Below are positions 57,520 to 64,000 of a DNA stretch of 64,000 bases, piece by piece. Location of the stretch: contig NC_090323.1 in assembly GCF_040869045.1 (NCBI RefSeq), positions 175,482,083 through 175,546,082 on the forward strand, written 5' to 3'. Within the stretch, counting starts at the first letter, position 1; every line of letters begins with the position of its first letter. The notes under the pieces are model-generated. The model ran no database searches and was not told the DNA's origin. It saw only the letters and a list, made by a program, of their open reading frames with translations. This stretch comes from Eurosta solidaginis (Eukaryota > Arthropoda > Insecta > Diptera > Tephritidae). A program made the position numbers and the translations under genes.

Positions 57520-57829
57520 AGCCATTCTGCATAGCTTGCGAAAACTACATAGCACTACCACTGCGCTAAACGCCATTAATATACAGATAAATTGCGGACT
57601 GAATCAAAAACCCCACCAAAAAACAGTACTCGTAGCGCTAGACGTGTCAAAAGCTTTTGATGCAAGTCTCCAAAGGTGGACCGCAAATTATCTCTCTGCT
57701 GGGCAAGCATCGGTGCAATTAAGGAACGTAACATCTAAACCCAGGAGAATTAAACAAGGGATACGACAGGGTCCAGGCCCATACTACGATGAGCATTGTA
57801 ATAAAATAAACAGCTAGCTTCCCGATCTC
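57520..57829 (+). mobile_element. LINE-P fragment with internal deletions
   Basis: Reads LRKLHSTTTALNAI, TVLVALDVSKAFDA, then skips to SLQRWTANYLSAGQASVQL, RRIKQGIRQG, and again skips to CNKINS. The missing part includes the catalytic YADD block. The pieces keep one open frame, so the deletions are multiples of three. Confidence 0.8.
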
Positions 57830-60689
57830 TCCACTACTAAAAAAAGGAAGAAACATCTAAAAATAGAAACTTGTATACATTTCTGGTTTACTAACCAAGA
57901 GTTTAAATTTAGTGCTGAAAATCTAAAAATTCTAAATTTCATTTGTGAAAAGTGCTTCAGGTCACAGATTTTTTTCGAAACATATTGTTGTATGTTTGTT
58001 ACACAGATGTGATAGCTTATTAGGTACGTAGGTTCGAAAACTAGCCATGCCCACTCGATTTTTCATATTTTATAACTGAAAATGTAGACTACTGTAGTTT
58101 AAAAGTGAAACCCAGATTTGTGCACTCATTTTCAGTAGGACTGGGACCGTATCACGTGTTACGATCCGTGATCGAAACTCACTTTTTAAATCACAAAAGC
58201 TATGAAGTCGTGGGTCGGACTAATGGCATATGCAAACTAGTTACAAATAGTACTCGTTAGATCCATAACTTATTATAATTTTTAGAAATAGAATAGGGAC
58301 AGTTGCATAGTTATCGCTTAACTGAAAATGGTTTTCAGTCACTGATTGTAATACGTAATACGAACCCTGGTATAATATACGTTTTAAGTCATGGGCCTCC
58401 AAAAATTTAAAACTATTGCCCTTTCGCAAAAGCAATGAAAGCACAATTCAGCTATGAAATTCAGATTCCTGCTTTAAACCAAAAGTTTGTGCTTTGTCAT
58501 ATATGTACATACGTAGTAAATAAAAGCTTCAGAGTTTAGCTCAAACTTTTAACCGTGCATCATCGTAGTGGTGGTGGTTTAGTCGTTGATTAACGAACAA
58601 CGAGGCAGGACATACGCACGCATATTTTTTAACACTCAGATAATATTTAAAAATATGGATGGGTCTACCAAAGAATTAAAATATAATATATTGCAAACAT
58701 CGAAAAATTGAAACATTCTGCGCATGAGCATTTGTTTGCAGAATATGTTTTTTAAAATACGCAAATAAACGATAACCTCCTCCGATCTGGCTACGACGCT
58801 TGATCAGTGACTAGCTGATTATCTCTGATATATGTACAATGAACAGCACATACATACACACAATGTAGGTCAGCATTGACCGGAGTAGTTCGTACGCTCA
58901 GTCAATTGTTTCGTTCAGTTGAACTTGTTCATCGAACCTACAGAACTACTGACGGCCATGAACTGGTTAACTTCTCAGTAAACTCATACATCAGATTGAA
59001 AGATGCCAGCCGAGTCACTAAAAAGACACAAGGCGAGACTTTAAGCCGTTTAGTGAAAACAACAGCTTCCACGCCGCAGTCCAGTTTAGCCATATCAATA
59101 TAGAGTTACGTTACCATCTTCCTGCACATCCATAGAAAGCATTCATTATTTTTCCAGAACATGTGATGAGGGATACTAAGTGAATCGATTACATGATTCA
59201 TTGGTAAATACGATTCAGAACAGCCTTTAGTCATCAGACCCCTCTATAGTTGGTAGTTTACCTGATTCTACGAGGGTTCTTCAACTTTCCTCCATTGGCT
59301 TGATATTTCAGTTCAGACTATTTTTGAATTTCCGCAACGCTATATTTACAACTACTACAAATATTAAACTCGTTCTTTATATATCATCATTTTATTTATT
59401 GTCCCTCGTACATACCGACAAGTAATACGATAAAACGTTGTCGCCTGTCGTGACTATTAAATTGAGAAAATTCTAAAGCCGTTTTGGTCATGCGTTTGTG
59501 TTTAGTTTTATGTGAAGGAAATACCCAGAATTTTCAGTACTCTATGACTAGAATGAAAAATTCATTCAAATTCCTTTTTTTCGTGCACTTTCACACGCAC
59601 ATTAAAAATGGACAGACGGACAGAAAGTAGATAGGCAGACAACCAAATAGATAGACAAAAGAGATACACTCGTCACTAAGCAAACATTCATACATAATTT
59701 GAGTTCAACTTCATATTTTACTAAACTTTTCTCGAGAGTTACAACAACGCATTGGCGACGGCGGTCTTTCTCTTTCATCAAGCTTCACAGTTCAAATTTC
59801 GAGTATAATTTCTCATTTCATGCTCTGCTATTGTTTGGCGTTTTCTCAGATTTTTTCAAATACTCCAACAGCCAGAACAATCATTGATCGGTGATCAGGA
59901 AGCGGTGATCATTTGTATGTACAATGTACATTCATATGTATGAACTGGGGATGCTGGACATGAAAAATTAGATTTTTTGAGGCTTATGTACAACGTAATG
60001 TGTAGGCGCTCTCTTTTTTTTGTTCCCACAGTACAAAACGAGCCATTGAGATACTTAATGGAACAACAATATCGAATTAGAAATTTGAATTAATGAAGAT
60101 TAACATAGGAGAGATTGACTGACAGACAGACGCACTGACATATTGACAGTCCCACAGCGAAATGAACGGATCAACGTCAGAGAGTGTAAGATGTAAGTTG
60201 GATGAGCGGAGAGTTGTTTAAGCGGTTTGTCTGACTGACTGTTGGTCGTTCCTTGCTTGTTGGTACGCACGCTCAACTCAACTACAACATCCAATTTAGG
60301 AATTTTGTTTTCCTCAAGCCATGCTGTTGTGGCATTTTTTGGTTTTTCATTGATCTTTACCGCAAAGCGGGAAACCCTGCAGGGCAATACAGCGGAAAAC
60401 TGATCGATGGCTCACGATCTGTTGCTGCTTGGTTGGTTGGTCGGCTTACAGCATTGCTGTCACGTTCATATATGCTATGTACGTTATAAAGCCTGCGCCA
60501 ACTCGATGACTACTACATAGTACTGCTTATATTCAAATTGAGAGCGTATCGTTTGGGAATTTACTTGTATATATTGCTGCTCGCACGAGGGTAGATGCAA
60601 GAGTACTAGATTTCTGAAAGCTGGGACAATGTAAGGGGGTCGTTGTTAATATTTTCACATTTCTGCTTTGGTACAGCGAAATTGGATAT
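57830..60689. other. Unassigned 2.9-kb interval
   Basis: No protein motif, inverted ends or tandem arrays were recognised. It may be single-copy host DNA (intergenic or intronic). The open frames at 58876-59103 and 60253-60489 have no family signature. Confidence 0.4.
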
Positions 60690-60855
60690 AAACGGATCGG
60701 GGAAAGAGGAGTCGATTCATCTCTTTCTTTGCCGATGTCCCGAGCTACGGATAAGGCGACTAAGATTTCTGGGCACTGTTTTTTTTACCCTACGACAGAG
60801 GGCATTCACATGCGCCCGAGTAGGTATTGTGGTAAACTCATTAAACGTCCTCTAG
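60690..60855 (+). pseudogene. Cys-rich end of an RNase H-type LINE, fragment
   Basis: GKEESIHLFLCRCPELRIRR then LRFLGTVFF resembles the C-terminal knuckle block E-x-x-x-H-x-L-C-x-C-P-A-L...R-L-LG seen at 2000-2060 and 30160-30230. Only this short block is recognisable. Confidence 0.5.
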
Positions 60856-61974
60856 CAGCGTGAATTTGTAACTCGCTGACTGGCTGACGTGATAGGATTA
60901 AATCGCGCGCTACCAAGGAGCGTACGTTTGGTTGATATTTTTATTGAAAGGTATGGTTTCCGAGCAGGGACGCTCTCCCGTAGATAACTGTACGAAAAAA
61001 CAACCAAAACCGAGCACCAACATTGTTCAGGGCGAATCACTGCTAGAAGAAGGCGGTGTCCAACGAACACAGCCCGTAACATCTAACACGCCGCACATGA
61101 TTTGGCTCTCAGTGGACTTAGGGAAATGAAAAAATTATTAGTTAATAACACAAAAACTTTGATGGGGATCGATTTTAAGTCTCATTACATGACGTTTTTA
61201 TATATGAGTATTTTTTCATAAAGCCTTAAACAAAAAAGTTATAGCAAATAAAAACATTTTATGTATGGGAAAACACATTTTTACCGTTAACTCATTTTCC
61301 TCACATTTCCTCAAAACTTCATTAATTTATTTATATAGTTAGGGTTATATAATATGCAATGTACTCGGTTTCATGGTTTGTTTTTTTTTAGTATTGCGAA
61401 TCACTTTTTAATTTTGGGTAGAATTTAAAAACAAATATATTTTTTGGTTTTTTTTTGTTTTTTTTTTTTTTTAATCTTAGTATTGCGAATCGCTTTAATT
61501 CTGGGTAATATTTAGAAACAAAAATATTTGATACTTCATATTATGCATTTAATTTTTTTATATTGAATTTGTATTTAACAATCCGAAAAAGGTTCAAATC
61601 AAAAATTTAGCTATTCCAGCTTATTCGTTAATTATTATTATTTTTTTTATATGATGCTTACTATTCCAGCTTGTTCGTTAGTACGAAAAGAATAATTAAA
61701 GAAATCTCCAAATATATGGACATATAGGTATATGACCAAAAAAAACTAAAAAATTTTTTTTTTATTATATTAAGTAAATGTTGCGTTTCATATGTAGTAT
61801 GTATATTCGTACCCAATTAAAATTGAGAAACTAAAATATTTAGTTTTCTGTATCATAGTCCAGGTTTTGCGGTAGGAGTAGTAGAGATTTCACTTCTTCG
61901 GATATTCCTCGATGAAATAAATGGGTCAGAAGTAACTAACAAATTATTTAAAACGTCCTCATTTGTGGCTTTGC
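60856..61974. other. AT-rich interval
   Basis: T-rich runs at 61380-61480; ATTCCAGCTT-TTCGTTA is repeated at 61613 and 61662. No gene recognised. Confidence 0.45.
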
Positions 61975-61976
61975 GT

Positions 61977-62330
61977 CTAATTTTCTTGCATGGTCTCGAC
62001 GATATGCTCTAAAATCTTTATTTCTGGATTCAGCGGCTTCTTCGGACAACTTGTACACTTGAAGGCATGTAATGAAGTAAATTCATATAGTTCGACGTAA
62101 ACTCGAATGGTTTCTCCGGCGTACATGTTGAACTTTTGTACATTTATTGGACACCCACATGAAAGTGCCCCTAATATTATAGAGAATCTTTGAATGAGAT
62201 TTTCACTAACACCAGTTATAGAGGCGGTAGTTTTAATGTCTACGAAAAATCGTCTACTGGTATTTCCATCATTCGTTGTACCGTGCCCTTGCTTTACCAC
62301 GTCTACCAATAAACCAGTCTGAATAGTAAA
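61977..62330 (-). pseudogene. Fragment of a transposon-like protein, family uncertain
   Basis: The antisense frame reads GLLVDVVKQGHGTTNDGNTS then RRFFVDIKTTASITGV, NLIQRFSIILGALSCGCPIN and FNMYAGETIRVYVELY. The pattern TNDGNTARRFF...ITG-x-x-x-x-LI-RF...LSSG recurs in uncharacterised insect proteins that I recall as transposon-derived; this is from memory and unverified. After VELYEF the expected continuation is lost. 110 codons, no start context and no neighbouring exon, so I treat it as a remnant. Confidence 0.45.
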
Positions 62331-64000
62331 AATGATTTTAGTGAAGCCAAAATTGCTGGAAATTGGAAAAAATACCTAGATGTACACATATGCTCGTTAG
62401 GGTATGTCGATATGAAACCCGGTTACTAAAAGTGTCATAACTTTTTTAAATTAGGTTTTACGAAAAAATGTTATATAAGAATAAATTATGAAAAAAGATC
62501 ACAGAATACGAAAATGTACATTTAAAGTCCTAAGTCCCAAATTTTCAATTTCGTTCCACTGTGCGCCGGTTCACGATAACACGACATTAGAAACCGAATC
62601 GCAAGCAGTGTATGGGTTTGTTTATCCGATCATAGCATACAAATATTTTATTTTTATGCATTGGGGGTTTGTAAGACCTCTACTTGACTCTGCATTGACT
62701 GAGTGATACCTCAGCCTTCGACAGAACTAAAAAATGATTAATGTTTCTATAACAAGGTCTAAACATTTCTTGGCTTTCTCAACTGTGGTGTCGCAAAGAA
62801 TAAACAGTTCCTATCACAAATTTTTGTTTGCGTTAGCACGCAATCTTTTCAGGATACCAGCGTACTACATACCTTCGCTTGACTGCTTCGGTGTTCGGTA
62901 ATTTTAAATATCATTCAACGTCTTCGTGCTACCCAATAATATGGAATACTCTGGGCGTATAAGGGATTTGAAAGCTTGTTTATCACTCATCATTGGATCG
63001 CTTACTTTTCGGTATACCCCCGTTCCTACATACCTTCGTTTGCTTGCTTCAGGATTCGATAATTTTTCGTGCTATTCGGCGTCTTGGTGGTTCCATTTTA
63101 TGTTATATGCTGCGTTTGTGTTTGCGCCTGCGCCTCCGTCTTATCTGTGCCTTTGGTATCTTGGCAGCTTAATGTTTTTTTCTACTTCTTCACGTTGTTT
63201 TCCTTGTTTTTATTTGTTTAATCATGCCTGTTTCTTCAATGCAACATTGTCTTATGTTGCTGTATGTGAATAGGACAATATAGAATGTGGTTGTTGTTGT
63301 TGTTGGCGACAAACATCGTTGGTGATCGCTGCGTGATTGCATTTCTTGGAAGGACGACTCAAGAATGCTTTTGTGTATTTTTTTTTTTGTTTGAGATTTT
63401 TTCCTAAAAATGTTTATTTTCTTCTCGTTTCACTTTAATATTATTCTTCTTGTGTGATATTTCTTTTTCAGTTTTCTTTTAATGCCTCTACTTTATATGT
63501 TTTTTTTAAGGTCTAAATTTTTTTACTGATTATGTGAATGCATGTGCTAAGTGTTGCTTGAAGCTTCCATTCGACGGCGGTGGTTCTCAAGAGCATAAAT
63601 ATAAAAAAACGTTTTTGTAAATTTTTTTTGTGTTTACTTTAATTCTAATATTTTTTGTTTGCTTTTTATTTTGCGTTTTGTCTTTTTTGTTTTGCATTTA
63701 CTAGATACTCATGTTTGTTGTTGCTTTTATCTCGTAATTTCCGTATTGTTATTGTTCTTGCTCTTGTTCTCGTCGTTGATCATGTAAATTGGAGTTGTGT
63801 GTGTTTGTATGGGCGTTTGTGTATCGTGGCTATCTGGTAACACCGCATTCCAATCTCAGAATGAAGTAAACTTGAAACCAGAAATAAGACAACCAAGAAT
63901 TAAATTATTCCCACAGAAATGAACAAGCAAAGAAGTTGAGAAACATAGACAAACCAAACATAATGTTGTAAGTGTGTAGATATTTTTGTATGTACAGTGC
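62331..64000. other. Right-edge interval, T-rich
   Basis: Many T runs with TTGTT/TTTTG words from 63290 to 63760, including GTTGTTGTTGTTGTTGG at 63289. Hydrophobic open frames here arise from low complexity. No gene or element recognised. Confidence 0.45.

Noticed and set aside
62926..63273. 115-codon open frame
   Set aside because: No recognisable domain and low-complexity T-rich surroundings, so it is not supported as a gene.

Overview
The window looks like repeat-dense nuclear DNA of a higher fly (Diptera). A tephritid-like fruit fly is my best guess, but that is an inference from the repeat families and from the many ACATACATATGTATGT-type microsatellites; no host gene is present to confirm it. 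I found no intact host protein-coding gene, no true tRNA or rRNA gene and no CRISPR array. Nearly every long open frame that can be explained belongs to a transposable element, and the rest is AT-rich sequence of unknown origin.

Layout, left to right. 1-2276: a decayed non-LTR retrotransposon with reverse transcriptase and RNase H (LOA-like, 'LINE-1x'). 3040-3404: a tRNA-derived SINE. 3500-5640: decayed RTE-like and I/LOA-like LINE ends. 6029-7544: the first of four copies of an AT-rich interspersed repeat ('repeat A'). 8935-10240: a second LINE-1x copy. 10262-13117: a mariner split by a 2.3-kb inverted-repeat element that itself holds a roughly 500-bp palindrome and a 3 x 123-bp tandem repeat. 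13706-14534: another element with inverted ends. 15017-21990: repeat A, a SINE-like repeat ('repeat B'), a LINE-1x end flanked by large direct repeats, and 'repeat C'. 23243-26745: MITE-like ends, then an L2/CR1-like LINE nested in an RTE-like LINE. 29890-31295: a second RNase H LINE. 32085-33715: LINE fragments, an inverted dimer of repeat A, and a palindromic element. 34838-36462: repeat B copies and another LINE-1x end. 38315-39203: a hAT-like MITE whose right end was later tandemly duplicated.

39844-43901 is the centrepiece: a full-length 4.06-kb non-LTR retrotransposon ('LINE-P') with a 7-bp target duplication and one long frame encoding two PHD-like fingers, an AP endonuclease and a reverse transcriptase, interrupted by a single nonsense codon. 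A degenerate 2A-like motif lies upstream of the fingers. Derivatives follow: a 99-bp copy joining only its two ends (44127-44225), a long antisense 3' copy (46262-47323), and fragments at 50323, 50937 and 57520. 47710-48458 is an internally deleted hAT element with a perfect 8-bp target duplication inside repeat A. From 52 kb to the right edge the window is mostly AT-rich DNA with few recognisable elements: a 183-bp MITE at 55202, LINE-1x and repeat B pieces near 56.5 kb, and a transposon-like protein fragment near 62 kb.

The elements appear to depend on each other. The autonomous-type LINE-P and the short repeat B both end in (CAA)n tails, and the tiny deletion derivative keeps exactly the two LINE-P ends, as expected if non-autonomous units borrow LINE machinery. 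Nesting gives relative ages: mariner is older than the 2.3-kb inverted-repeat element, the RTE-like copy is older than the L2-like LINE, repeat A is older than the hAT deletion derivative, and the hAT MITE is older than the 199-bp duplication.
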